From NCBI GenBank assembly GCA_963706555.1, contig OY970164.1, positions 5,394,001-5,458,000 of the forward strand: a stretch of 64,000 bases of DNA. The letters run 5' to 3'. The notes beneath the pieces are model-generated. The model had not been told where the DNA came from. It ran no database searches and saw only the letters and a program-made list of their open reading frames with translations. The first letter of the stretch is position 1. Each line of letters opens with the position of its first letter. Shown piece after piece: positions 26,114-35,693 of the stretch. Position numbers and translations under genes: made by a program. The stretch is from Bog-473 sp963706555 (GTDB taxonomy: Bacteria; Actinomycetota; Acidimicrobiia; Acidimicrobiales; RAAP-2).

Positions 26114-26845
26114 TCAGTGTTCGCTCAGGCGTGATTCCTGAGACGAGGTGCTGCCGTTCGGCATCGTGCCGAGATCAGGACCGGCAGCGACGGATTCAGA
26201 ACTGAGACCATTGGTCGCTCTGCGAGCCTTTGTGCCGATGACGAAACCGGTCGCAATGAACCAGATCGGCAAGCCGAAAAGGAAAGAGAAGAATGCGATA
26301 GGTCCGAGGCAACTGACGACGCCGACGAGTAACGACCACCAACCCAATGTCTTCGGAAGTGGATTGGCCGAGCGATTCAAAAGAATCGAGGCACCAGTAG
26401 CCAATGTCAAGAGCGCCATCCCGAAGATGAAGCCCAACTCGTTGTTGTCGCTAACGAAGTTCATCGTCTTGACAATGGCAAGCTCGTGGTTGTGGGCGGC
26501 AGTTATCAAGACAACTTCAAAGACGCCAGCGATGACAATTCCGGCGACAAGAAGGATTCCCGCGGCAAACACAACATTGGGCCAGAAGGTCTGTCCTCCA
26601 CTCGCATTACGCAGCACCGTTCGGAGCTGGCTTATGAACAGGATCAACAGGCCCAGCCCGAACCCGACCACGTAGACGGAAGCCCAATTCTGGGCCGAGT
26701 GGGCGTTGTAGTACGCGGCAACGCTTGCACCTGACGCATTCTCACCCGGACTTTTCCCACTCAGCGGGCCGAATCCGATGAAGATCGCGACCACCGTCAA
26801 CAGCCCAAGTGGCCCCATCCATCGACTTATCCGTTCATCGCTCAT
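26114..26845 (-). CDS. integral membrane protein, DUF4386-like
   Basis: 243 residues with six hydrophobic helices (LGLLTVVAIFIGFGPLSG, VVGFGLGLLILFISQL, VFAAGILLVAGIVIAGVF, FIFGMALLTLATGASILL, LLVGVVSCLGPIAFFSFL, WFIATGFVIG). The periplasmic segment after helix 1 has the ASGASVAAYYNAHSAQNW pattern seen in many actinobacterial four- to six-TM proteins of unknown role. The codon use is less GC-biased than in the core genes to the right. Confidence 0.75.
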   Translation of the reverse strand: MSDERISRWMGPLGLLTVVAIFIGFGPLSGKSPGENASGASVAAYYNAHSAQNWASVYVVGFGLGLLILFISQLRTVLRNASGGQTFWPNVVFAAGILLVAGIVIAGVFEVVLITAAHNHELAIVKTMNFVSDNNELGFIFGMALLTLATGASILLNRSANPLPKTLGWWSLLVGVVSCLGPIAFFSFLFGLPIWFIATGFVIGTKARRATNGLSSESVAAGPDLGTMPNGSTSSQESRLSEH

Positions 26846-27309
26846 GGCGATCCCTCCCGTCTAACAGCGCCGATATCGTAAGGATTTGCCATGTGCGATT
26901 CGATGTCAAGGGTGGTCAGTACCCCACCACAGGGCGGGCTAGTACCACCGAGTGCTCTCGTCGAACATGCGCCGAAGTGGATCGAGCGGCGTGGGACTGA
27001 CGGCTAGGGGTGAGCTCGGCACCCGAGTGCCGTGTAATTGGGGACGTGAGAAGTGATCCAGGAGGCGCTTATGACCGAGGAGGCTGGGAACGAAGGCATC
27101 GACCGCCATCTTGGTATCTGTCGCACTTTTGGTGATGGAGTAAACGCAGTTGGTGACCGTTGGCGATCTCCATCGTCAAGCGTCGGTTGGGACGAAATAG
27201 CGGGCGAAGAAGAACATCCCGGTATATGCAGGCGTGCCGGGAGCATGTGCCTTGGCCCGGATCTGCGGTGGGCAGATTAAGCACACGCGTAGCCGGGTAA
27301 AAAGTCAGC
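26846..27309. other. intergenic, no gene seen
   Basis: 464 bases. Open frames exist on both strands (for example 27053-27280 plus), but none has convincing composition or start signals. No structured RNA was noticed. Confidence 0.35.
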
Positions 27310-27474
27310 ATGTGGTGGCTCGCCAAGAAACTGGGTTGGAGGATGGTTACCGTCGGCCTCGTAAGCCTGGCTGGGTTTGTCACGCGGCGGATAGTTGAGA
27401 AGTCGCTGCAGGGATCGCCGCCACCGAAGGCGCGGGGCGCAGACGGCTCCGATATTCCTGCATGCATGCGCTGA
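27310..27474 (+). CDS. DUF4235-like small membrane protein (54 aa)
   Basis: One N-terminal hydrophobic helix after a basic start (WWLAKKLGWRMVTVGLVSLA), an RRIVEK motif and a Pro-rich hydrophilic tail. Length and layout match the small DUF4235 proteins of actinobacteria, function unknown. The ribosome binding site is weak. Confidence 0.5.
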   Translation: MWWLAKKLGWRMVTVGLVSLAGFVTRRIVEKSLQGSPPPKARGADGSDIPACMR

Positions 27475-27681
27475 GTCCAGTCCCATCCCGGCGACGGCCC
27501 AATTCACAGGTTGTACGGCCAGGACAGGACAGCTCAGTCGGTACGCTCCGAATTGTCGCTTGCTCCGCGACGACCCGTAGGGATGGAGCTCTGGAGCGGC
27601 ACTCAGAACAGCCTCAGGCCATTCCAAGTCTCAAAGCAGGATACCACCGTACCTTAGTGAACCTCTTGAAAGGGGGCCACT

Positions 27682-29073
27682 ATGGCCGACATCGGAGCCG
27701 GAACTCTCGACACCTTGCGTGTGGACTTCACGGGCGTGATCAGTCAAGCCGGCGAAAGTGCTTACGACGACGCGGTCAATATTTGGAATGGGGCCATCAC
27801 CCGCCGGCCAGCGGTGGTAGCCAGTTGTGCCAGCAGCAGCGACGTTGCCGCTGCCCTGGCGTTCGCGCGACGACAGGGGCTCGAGGTGTCGGTCCGCGGT
27901 GGCGGACACAACTATGCCGGGTTCGCTCTTTGTGACGACGGCCTCATGATTGACCTCACCCCAATGAAATCGGTCAGCGTCGATGCCGGCGCCCGTCGCG
28001 CCAAGTGCGGAGGTGGGACCACTTGGGGCGAGCTTGATGCGGCAACTCAAGCTCACGGCCTGGCAGTGCCGGGCGGGTTCATCAGCCTCACCGGGGTCGC
28101 AGGACTGACTCTGGGCGGTGGCTTCGGCTGGCTCTCCCGTGTAGCCGGCCTGTCGTCAGACAATCTCGTGGGAGCCGAGGTAGTCACCGCCGACGGAAAG
28201 GTGTTGCACGCCTCGGCGTCGGACAATCCCGATCTGTTCTGGGCCCTCCGGGGCGGCGGCGGCAACTTCGGGGTCGTCACCGAATTCGAATTCGGTCTTC
28301 ATCGCGTCGGCCCAATGTTGCAACTGGGCCTGTTCATGTTCAGCCCTGATCAAGGAGGGGACCTCTTTCGCTTTGCCCGTGACTTCGTAGAGACACTCCC
28401 AGACGACTGCGGTGTCTTCATGGCCGGGCTCACTGCGCCGCCAGAGCCATTCGTGCCAGCGGAGCTGCATTTCACGTCCGCCTTTGCATTGGCCGTAGTC
28501 GGCTTAGGCGACGAGCAGGACCACGCCCGGCTCATCGAACCAATCAAGCAGGCCCTCGACCCGATCGTCGAGCTGATCACACCCATCCCTTACGTCGCAC
28601 TGCAGCAGATGTTCGACGCGTCGGCTCCGTGGGGCATGCACAACTACGAGAAGGCGGTCTATCTCGCCGAGCTCTCGGACGGCGCCATTGACGCCATCCT
28701 TGCGCACCAGGCGAAAAAGGTGTCCCCATTGTCGTTCGTGCCGATCTTCCCTTTGGGGGGCGCCTTCCGGCGGGCCGACCACAACACCACTGCATTCGGA
28801 GGCACCCGGGATGCCCGTTATGTCGTCAATATTTCAGCGACTGCTATGACTCCTGACGATTACGAGTCCGAGCGGGCTTGGTCGCGCGCCTACTGGTCAG
28901 CATTGGTCGCGCACGCTTCCGGTGTAGGTAGCTACGTTAACTTCATGACCGAGTACGAAGAGGACCGTGTCAGAAGTGCCTACGGTCCCAAATACGACCG
29001 GCTCCAGCAGATTAAGTCCGTCTACGATCCTGGGAATGTCTTCCATCTGAACGCAAACATCCCACCCGTTTAG
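27682..29073 (+). CDS. FAD-binding oxidoreductase, BBE family
   Basis: 463-residue flavoprotein oxidase of the berberine-bridge-enzyme/PCMH type. The His of SVRGGGHNYAG (residues ~71-80) is the usual 8-alpha-FAD attachment site. GVAGLTLGGGFGWLSR and WALRGGGGNFGVVTEFEF complete the FAD domain, and the C-terminal BBE motif YDPGNVFHLNANIPP is present. The second, cysteinyl FAD link of bicovalent members is absent (no Cys in GGFISLTGVAG). The substrate could be a sugar or an alcohol. The ATG follows a strong AAAGGGGG. Confidence 0.92.
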   Translation: MADIGAGTLDTLRVDFTGVISQAGESAYDDAVNIWNGAITRRPAVVASCASSSDVAAALAFARRQGLEVSVRGGGHNYAGFALCDDGLMIDLTPMKSVSVDAGARRAKCGGGTTWGELDAATQAHGLAVPGGFISLTGVAGLTLGGGFGWLSRVAGLSSDNLVGAEVVTADGKVLHASASDNPDLFWALRGGGGNFGVVTEFEFGLHRVGPMLQLGLFMFSPDQGGDLFRFARDFVETLPDDCGVFMAGLTAPPEPFVPAELHFTSAFALAVVGLGDEQDHARLIEPIKQALDPIVELITPIPYVALQQMFDASAPWGMHNYEKAVYLAELSDGAIDAILAHQAKKVSPLSFVPIFPLGGAFRRADHNTTAFGGTRDARYVVNISATAMTPDDYESERAWSRAYWSALVAHASGVGSYVNFMTEYEEDRVRSAYGPKYDRLQQIKSVYDPGNVFHLNANIPPV

Positions 29074-29382
29074 AGGAGACCCTGAAGGTGCACCGGGCCG
29101 CTGCCTAAGGCTCGTCTACAGCCCCAGCTGCAGGCGGCGGCATCCCGTGACGTTCCTTCTCGGAGTTCTGTGCGGCCGCCCAAAGTCGCCTAACTTCGAA
29201 GGACTCGACAACGCAATCCCAATAATCTCTCAACGTTGAGACGACAAGCGCCCCTTTCTGCGATACACGCGTAGGGTTGGATCGGTGTGTCGCGTCTATC
29301 GACAGCAGACGGACGTGAGAACCCTAACTAAGCGTTCGGAGCGCCGACTTATGGAACACCGACTAAGGGAAGAAATGGCTCC
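29074..29382. other. intergenic, no gene seen
   Basis: About 310 bases between the oxidase and the c-di-GMP gene. No open frame of interest. It must hold the promoter of the downstream gene. Confidence 0.35.
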
Positions 29383-31719
29383 GTGTCGTTGAAGCGGATA
29401 CTGCGCAAGCACGTCTGGGCCGTGGTCGCCGGCCTGCTCGTACTCTTGGGAGCTTTTGGCTCCGTCCTGGCTGCCAATGCCGTCGGGCACAATGCGGCGA
29501 TCAATTCGAAAAAGGGACTGATTGCGACCTCACAAGAGATTGCGTCGACTCTTGAGTTGTCCATCGGCCACGAACAGGATCTCGTCGTTAGCACCGATGC
29601 GTTCATTGCGAACAACCCCGCTATCACTGAAGCCCAATTTCTTCATTGGATGGCCAGCACGTCTGCGTTCGAGCGCTATCCCGAATTATCGGGCATGTCC
29701 GAGATTGAAATGGTTCCCGCCTCACAACTCAGTGCGTTCGCTGTTCAAGAGACCCGTGACCCGCCTGGCCCTCTCGCATCCAATGGCACATACCAAGTCA
29801 CACCACCTGGGATCCGGCCCTATTACTGTCTCGAATCGGTGGCGCAGCAGAGGAGCCCAAAGGCCATTCTCCCGGCTGGCTTTGACTACTGCGAAACCCC
29901 CATCGCCCCTCACATCCTCCAGGCCCGTGACTCGGGTCAATCGCTGTACCTCCCCTACAAAATAGGGAAGACAGAGAGTTTGGCCTTGGGCCGTGCTACC
30001 TATGTCAATGGAACGGTGCCCCCGACGCTCGAGGAACGAAGAGTCGAATTCGTTGGGCTCACCGGGATTGTGATTATGCCGGGTGTCCTTCTCTCCGCGG
30101 CTCTGGCGGGTCACCCAAACACCGCCGTGTCCTTCCGCTATGCCGATGGCACTTCCACGGCGAACTTCACGGCCGGATCGGCGACTTCGGGCACGCAAAG
30201 GGTCAACGACAATTTGCACAATGGCTGGACAGTCGAGACGCTCGGGTCTGTCCAGCCAGGAGGCCTCTTCAGCAACCCAAACGCCAGAGCCACCCTGCTC
30301 GCGGGCATCGCACTCAGCCTGTTGTTGGGGGCGCTGGCCCTGGTGTTGGGCACGGGACGGTCACGGGCGAGAGAGAAGCTGGAACTACGAACCGCCGAAC
30401 TTCAGTTTCTCGCCCTCCACGATCCGTTGACGATGCTGCCAAATCGAGCGTTGATCGTCGACCGGATCGAACAGATGGTGGCTCGCTGTCGACGGACCGA
30501 TCTTCCCTGTGCCGTGATGTTCCTCGATCTTGACGACTTCAAAGACATCAACGACACGCTGGGCCACGCCGTCGGAGATCAGGTCCTCACTGCGGTGGCT
30601 TCGCGGTTGAAAGCTGCCCTCCGCGACGGTGACACCGTCGGTCGCCAGGGTGGGGATGAGTTCATTCTGCTCGTCGAGGACGCTGCGTTGAGCGTAGGGA
30701 CAGAGGTCGTGGCGGAACGGATTCTCGATGTGCTGCGGCCTCCATTTGAGGTGAGTGGACATCGGCTCCCTATTGTGGTGAGGGCGAGCATCGGCGTGGC
30801 CGCAGGAGAACAGGTCACCCCAGACGAGTTGCTCCGCAACGCTGATGTGGCACTCTATCGGGCAAAGGCGGCAGGGAAAGGCTGCGTGGCGGTCTTCGCA
30901 CCCTCGATGCAAACGGCGCTTGAAGACAATCGCCACCTGTCGACGGACTTGCACCATGCCCTTCATGCCCAAGAGTTCTTCCTCCTCTATCAGCCCACCA
31001 TTGACTTGCGGACGAGCGCCTTCACGGGCGTCGAGGCGCTCATTCGCTGGCGCCATGCCGATCGAGGCATCGTGGGGCCCGATGCGTTCATCCCTGCCCT
31101 TGAACGAACCGGTCTCATTGTTCCCGTGGGTGCGTGGGTTCTCGAAGAAGCCTGTCGCCAGGGAGCCGCGTGGCAAGCGCTTGGTCACCATTTCACGGTC
31201 TCGGTAAATGTGTCGGCCAAGCAACTCGAGCAAGACCGGATTGTCGATGATGTCAAGGTCGCCCTCTTGACGAGTGGATTCGACCCGAATCTCCTGATCC
31301 TCGAACTGACCGAAACGGCTCTCATGGACGACGTGGATCAGGCCATAGGCCGCCTCAGGCGACTAAAGAGCCTTGGGGTGCGACTCGCCATCGATGACTT
31401 TGGGACCGGTTACTCATCCCTCTCTTACCTTCGAAGATTCCCGATCGATATTCTCAAAATCGATCGCTCCTTCGTGTCGGGCATCTTGGATTCCGTGGAA
31501 GCGGCCGCGCTGGTCCACACGCTGGTTGAACTCGGTAAGATCCTTAAACTCGAAACGATCGCAGAAGGCGTAGAGGACGACAATCAACGCCGACACCTCC
31601 AACGCGAAAACGTCGATACGGGTCAAGGATTCTTATTCTCCCGCCCCCTCGATGCAGGGGCGGTCGATACGTTTATCGAGAATCTGAAAGCCACTTCAAT
31701 TGACCGGGTCGAGAACTAG
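29383..31719 (+). CDS. membrane CHASE-GGDEF-EAL c-di-GMP enzyme
   Basis: 778-residue sensor enzyme: a TM helix (~10-32), an extracytoplasmic CHASE-type sensor (~45-300, with FERYPELSGMSEIEMVP), a second TM helix (~305-325), GGDEF (motif at 423-427) and EAL (551-553 in VEALIRWRH). The cyclase signature is intact, and an RxxD inhibitory site (RDGD) lies exactly five residues before it. The EAL domain keeps ELTETALMDD, DDFGTGYSSLSYL and KIDRSFV, so both c-di-GMP synthesis and breakdown look possible. The start is the GTG at 29383. It probably tunes c-di-GMP in response to an external small molecule; the neighbouring surface-protein gene is a possible output (inference). Confidence 0.93.
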   Translation: MSLKRILRKHVWAVVAGLLVLLGAFGSVLAANAVGHNAAINSKKGLIATSQEIASTLELSIGHEQDLVVSTDAFIANNPAITEAQFLHWMASTSAFERYPELSGMSEIEMVPASQLSAFAVQETRDPPGPLASNGTYQVTPPGIRPYYCLESVAQQRSPKAILPAGFDYCETPIAPHILQARDSGQSLYLPYKIGKTESLALGRATYVNGTVPPTLEERRVEFVGLTGIVIMPGVLLSAALAGHPNTAVSFRYADGTSTANFTAGSATSGTQRVNDNLHNGWTVETLGSVQPGGLFSNPNARATLLAGIALSLLLGALALVLGTGRSRAREKLELRTAELQFLALHDPLTMLPNRALIVDRIEQMVARCRRTDLPCAVMFLDLDDFKDINDTLGHAVGDQVLTAVASRLKAALRDGDTVGRQGGDEFILLVEDAALSVGTEVVAERILDVLRPPFEVSGHRLPIVVRASIGVAAGEQVTPDELLRNADVALYRAKAAGKGCVAVFAPSMQTALEDNRHLSTDLHHALHAQEFFLLYQPTIDLRTSAFTGVEALIRWRHADRGIVGPDAFIPALERTGLIVPVGAWVLEEACRQGAAWQALGHHFTVSVNVSAKQLEQDRIVDDVKVALLTSGFDPNLLILELTETALMDDVDQAIGRLRRLKSLGVRLAIDDFGTGYSSLSYLRRFPIDILKIDRSFVSGILDSVEAAALVHTLVELGKILKLETIAEGVEDDNQRRHLQRENVDTGQGFLFSRPLDAGAVDTFIENLKATSIDRVEN

Positions 31720-32127
31720 AGAATCACGTCAAACGCCTATAGACGCAGGGCCAAACTCCCGTAACGACTTGAGTCGTACGCATAGAGGTAGAGGCCTGCC
31801 GTTGGTGCAATCGTTTGGCTCGATCCTCCACACTTAGATGGCTTTACCGTGCCACCGTTCGGAGACTGAAGGGCAATCCGACCACCCTCGGGGACCATTG
31901 ACGTTGGATACTGCGCTACGTGAATCACGGAAGCACGAGACTGCGACCGCTCTAGCCATGTCCGATCTCACTGGCTCGATCTACCGGCTTCGATCCTTCC
32001 AACGATGTGGTCTCGTTCTTCGCTGAGAATCTAGAGCTAGGAGGAGTGCCCTCGCCCGCCGCTGCGCAGAACCCAGAGCCCTTGGAGCAATATGCCGAGG
32101 TCTGGCGTAATGGGATCTCTCGCGAGG
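31720..32127. other. intergenic with one dubious minus-strand frame
   Basis: About 400 bases between convergent genes. A minus frame at 31737-31928 (GGRIALQSPNGGTVKPSKCG, APTAGLYLYAYDSSRYGSLA) is protein-like but has no usable start signal. It may be the tail of a lost gene. Nothing else was seen. Confidence 0.35.
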
Positions 32128-34221
32128 TCAGGGTGAAGCAACCCCAGAGATCGGTGCTGCTAGTGAGGTTCCGTCCGCGGATCCGAGATAGGCGGCGTCG
32201 CCATAGGCGTACACCGCACCATTACTGCCGTCCAACCAGTAGCCCGATCCACTCGGCGTTCGGGTGATTCCAACGACCGGGGGTTGTCCTGAAATACCCT
32301 GGCCTGGCACGGACCCGTCATAACCGGCGTCGCCGAAGGTGAAAACGCCGCCGTCGGAGGCGACCAGCCAGTAGCCCCCACCGTCCGGCGTGGTCGCAAC
32401 TGCACTGATCGGCCGGTTCAGGAGCTCTCCGCCCGTGGACCCGAAGAAGGGTGCATCTCCGAAGGTGAAGACTCCCCCGTCGGATGCGACCAACCAGTAC
32501 CCGCCGCCATCGGCCGTTGTGGCAATCCCGACAATGGGGTAGTTGAGGTGCTGAACACCCATGGAACCGTAGAACTGGGCATCGCCGAAGCTGAAGATGC
32601 CGCCGTCGGACGCCACCAGCCAGTAGCCGGCACCATCGGGAGTAGCAGCCATCGCGACGATCGGCTCGTTGAGGTGCTGACCACCCATGGAGCCGAAAAA
32701 GTGCGCGTCACCGAAACTGAAGACACCGCCATCAGATGCCACCAGCCAATAGCCACCGCCGTGGGGAGTGGCCGCGATTCCGACGACTGGTTCGTTGAGA
32801 TGCTGACCACCCATGGAACCAAAAAAAGGCGCAGTACCGAAGGTAAAGACGCCCCCGTCGGTTGCCGACATTGCGAATCCTTGAGAGGTGGACGGGACCG
32901 CGGTCATCTGCTCAATGAACGATTGAAGTCCTGGATCGTTCTGCTGGGCTTCCGTCGCTGCACTTCCGACGGCCCAGCATCCCGTCCCCTGCAGGCAGGT
33001 CACCGAGTTCAGGAAGCTGAGCGCGGTGACATTGGGACTCGGATCTATCGACCAAGACGAACCGTTCCAGTTCTCGATGAAGCTGCTGGGCTGGAATCCC
33101 GAACCGCCACCTCCGCCAAATGAGCCCGACGATCCGACCGACCAGCATTCTGAGGCGCTGATGCAGGAGACGCTGGCGAGAATGCTGCCCATTGTGCTCT
33201 CTGGAATGGCGGTCGGAACGAGCGACCAGGTGGATCCGTCCCAATGCTCCATGAGTACTCCCGAGGCCATGCCGGTGGTGTCAGTCATGGCTCCTGATGC
33301 CCAACAATCGGTGGCAGTGACACAGGTAAGGCCATTGAGGTAGCCACCGTCTGGTAATGGTTCGCTGGGGCTGGAGACGACCGTCCAGGTAGCGCCGTCC
33401 CAGTGCTCGATGAGCCCCTGGTCGCCGACCGCACCAGGGAAGATCGGCAAGAAGTTGGGGTTCTGTTGCACGGGCCCCGCGTTACCAACCGCCCAGCAAT
33501 CGGACCCCGAGAGGCAGTGAACGTTGTCGAGCTGGTCAAAGGATTGACCGGTTGCACCACTCGACACCAGAGACCACGAGGCACCGTCCCAGTGCTCGGC
33601 AACGCTGTTGAGATTCTGGCCATTCTGATCGGTTCCAAATCCAACGGCCCAGCAGTTCGATGTGGACGCGCAGCTCACCCCTTGGAGGAGCACCCCGAAG
33701 TCTCCGATCGGCGTGGGGCTCGGCACAATCGACCACGCGTTTCCATCCCAGTGCTCGGTAAGCGATCCGGTCGGGGATCCATCACCGGCTACTCCAAGCA
33801 CGGCTCCCACGGCCCAGCAGTCTGACCCGTTGGGGCAGGTGATGCTAAAGAGGCCCCCTCCGGCGGCTGCAGGAATCGCTGGGGTCGCGGCAAGCGACCA
33901 CGACGCACCGTTCCAATGCTCCACGAGAGGCGAAAATGTCGAGTTCGAGCTGATGTTGTCGATTGTCACGCCGACGGCCCAGCACGAGACGCTATTGGCA
34001 CACGAGGATCCGAGCACAATGTCGTCGGCTGTCGGACCCGTACTGGGACTGGTCACGACGGTCCAACCGGATGAAGAGGCCTGACTTGGGAGCTGGATGG
34101 AAACCACCATGATGAGGGCGATCGCAACGACCAACGGGGCCGCAACGACGCGGCTCGATCGATGTCGCAGACTGCCGTTGGTACGAACAAAGGTCCAAGA
34201 CCGCACGGCAAATGCTGACAT
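32128..34221 (-). CDS. secreted two-repeat-family surface protein
   Basis: 697 residues from the ATG at 34221 (GAGGGG eight bases upstream; the longer upstream frame is spurious). A signal/anchor helix (VVAAPLVVAIALIMVVSIQL) is followed by two repeat arrays. The first has seven units of ~50-60 residues marked by C-x(6)-CWAVG and EHWDGxxWSxVxSP, paired cysteines that suggest disulfide-pinned beta-propeller blades. The second has six units of ~42 residues, ATPDGGGYWLVASDGGVFTF then GDAxFFGSMGGQHLNEPI. The latter is a hallmark of extracellular proteins in Acidimicrobiia and relatives. Role inferred: adhesion or carbohydrate binding at the surface. It has no catalytic motif. Confidence 0.85.
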   Translation of the reverse strand: MSAFAVRSWTFVRTNGSLRHRSSRVVAAPLVVAIALIMVVSIQLPSQASSSGWTVVTSPSTGPTADDIVLGSSCANSVSCWAVGVTIDNISSNSTFSPLVEHWNGASWSLAATPAIPAAAGGGLFSITCPNGSDCWAVGAVLGVAGDGSPTGSLTEHWDGNAWSIVPSPTPIGDFGVLLQGVSCASTSNCWAVGFGTDQNGQNLNSVAEHWDGASWSLVSSGATGQSFDQLDNVHCLSGSDCWAVGNAGPVQQNPNFLPIFPGAVGDQGLIEHWDGATWTVVSSPSEPLPDGGYLNGLTCVTATDCWASGAMTDTTGMASGVLMEHWDGSTWSLVPTAIPESTMGSILASVSCISASECWSVGSSGSFGGGGGSGFQPSSFIENWNGSSWSIDPSPNVTALSFLNSVTCLQGTGCWAVGSAATEAQQNDPGLQSFIEQMTAVPSTSQGFAMSATDGGVFTFGTAPFFGSMGGQHLNEPVVGIAATPHGGGYWLVASDGGVFSFGDAHFFGSMGGQHLNEPIVAMAATPDGAGYWLVASDGGIFSFGDAQFYGSMGVQHLNYPIVGIATTADGGGYWLVASDGGVFTFGDAPFFGSTGGELLNRPISAVATTPDGGGYWLVASDGGVFTFGDAGYDGSVPGQGISGQPPVVGITRTPSGSGYWLDGSNGAVYAYGDAAYLGSADGTSLAAPISGVASP
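32131..32880 (-). repeat. 126-bp coding tandem repeats
   Basis: The C-terminal half of the surface-protein gene consists of six ~126-bp units. The three middle units are alike also at DNA level, which suggests recent duplication or conversion. The outer units have diverged. Confidence 0.7.
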
Positions 34222-34556
34222 GAACCATCCCCTCAGCCTGAGGATGGTCTGAACGTGTCTCCCCCGGTGGTCGGCCAACTGATCGCCACGCGCGTCATCG
34301 TTACTCGCTCTGTAAGTCCTCGGCCTTGTAAGACCTTTGCCCCGGAAATAGCGGCTATTCCCGGCTACGCTCACGCAGCGATTCGGACCCGTTAGACAGC
34401 CAGCTGGGATCGCTTCGCGTCTCACTTGTCAGGACCAACAACTCCCCCGTTTCGTTGCCCCACGCTCCGATTGAGGCTACGGTGCAGAACTAGAAGAAAT
34501 CTGCCCGGACTGCAGCCCGCAGCCAGCTCCGATTTTTCCTTAATCGGAGGTTCGCC
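34222..34556. other. intergenic between divergent genes
   Basis: 335 bases between the surface-protein gene (minus) and a STAS gene (plus). It should contain both promoters. No repeat or RNA motif was noticed. Confidence 0.35.
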
Positions 34557-34964
34557 ATGTCTCTCGAAGAGAGAGTTCCAGAATTCGGCTCGCGGTATCC
34601 ATTTCCCAGTCTGGACACTCGCCCATCAGCACCCCTCGCGGTTTCCGTGAGTTGGATCGAAAGCACGGCCTTAATGGTCGTCGTCGGAGAGGTCGATGCG
34701 TCTTCGGTCGGTCGCTTGTATCGGCAGCTTGAGGAAATCACCTGGGATCTGAAGGGCGACCTCATTGTCGATATGGGCATGGTTTCGTTTATGGACTCGA
34801 TCGGATTGGCGTTTCTTATTGCTACACACAGGCAACTCAAGGCCCAAGGCGCTCGTCTGGTCGTCTTTTCTCCGAGTCCGCAGATACGGCGAATCTTCCA
34901 AATAACGGGGCTGACCGGAGTTTTCACGATTGAGCCATTCGAACAGCTCGCACGTTCGGTCTAA
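34557..34964 (+). CDS. STAS-domain anti-anti-sigma factor
   Basis: 135-residue SpoIIAA-like protein: LMVVVGEVDASSVGRLYRQL, DLIVDMGMVSFMDSIGLAFL with the phosphorylatable Ser in FMDSIGL, then RRIFQITGLTGVFTIEPFEQ. It has an N-terminal extension of ~27 residues. The ATG has GGAGG seven bases upstream. It is the second STAS protein of this segment. Together with the HATPase at 23901 it could form a partner-switch, although the genes are 10 kb apart. Confidence 0.87.
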   Translation: MSLEERVPEFGSRYPFPSLDTRPSAPLAVSVSWIESTALMVVVGEVDASSVGRLYRQLEEITWDLKGDLIVDMGMVSFMDSIGLAFLIATHRQLKAQGARLVVFSPSPQIRRIFQITGLTGVFTIEPFEQLARSV

Positions 34965-35242
34965 TCAGACCGTAGTGCGTGCCTCACTAATCGCCCGTGC
35001 CCTCCTACTCGGCCCAATAATCCGTCGGGTTGCGCCCAAGCGTGACTGCTACGCCCCATGTACGGTGGGCGTTGGGGGTGCTCTGATGTCGGTGCTCCGT
35101 CGGTACAAATCCCAAGTTCACAACGGCACAAGCGAATGATGGACCATGGGCCATTTGCAACTATCCCGGACGAGGCCGATTCCCACGGCGTGGCAAGATA
35201 TTTCTGACGAGCAGAACGACGCCCAGACAACGGCCCTCTTCT

Positions 35243-35461
35243 GTGATCGCCGAGCATCTTGGCGACGTGAAGGTCATGAGCTTCCGGCCGAGCGAGCACG
35301 CCCTGATCTCGGTCATCGAGTACCCCGACGAGGGGTCGGCGAAGCGCAGCGTTGCGGGCATCTTGGCGCTCAACACGCTTGAGTTTCTCTCGGTTGTCGA
35401 GGCACTCTGGGACGTCATCGAGTGGGTTGGCATGCTACGCGCAGCCAACGCCAAGGCTTGA
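35243..35461 (+). CDS. small GYD/DUF3303-like protein, possibly truncated
   Basis: 72 residues from a GTG (EHLGDVKVMSFRPSEHALIS, VIEYPDEGSAKRSVAGILAL, ALWDVIEWVGMLRAANAKA). The VIEYPDEGSA strand-helix resembles the second half of GYD or related ferredoxin-like domains; the expected first half is not in frame upstream. It may be N-terminally truncated. The flanking gaps 34965-35242 and 35462-35693 show no gene. Confidence 0.45.
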   Translation: MIAEHLGDVKVMSFRPSEHALISVIEYPDEGSAKRSVAGILALNTLEFLSVVEALWDVIEWVGMLRAANAKA

Positions 35462-35693
35462 TCAGAGGAACCCTGTTCCAACGCCTCCGATCCCAGCTCT
35501 ACCGAGCAGCGAGCAGGCCACCAAAACTGCCATTCAATCGGAACGAGCTATTCGGGTCGGTCGGGTCGTCAAGAAGCGGCGACCACGACTCCGGTCAAGC
35601 CCATCGCTATCTGCTTCTCGCCGTAGGTGGCGCCAAGGCTGCGCGTCGTGACTTAATCACCGGGACCCCGAGGTCCGACCGGGTAACCTCGTC

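Noticed and set aside
32131..32880. 126-bp repeats considered as a CRISPR array
   Set aside because: The units are far too long, without spacers, and encode a clear protein repeat.
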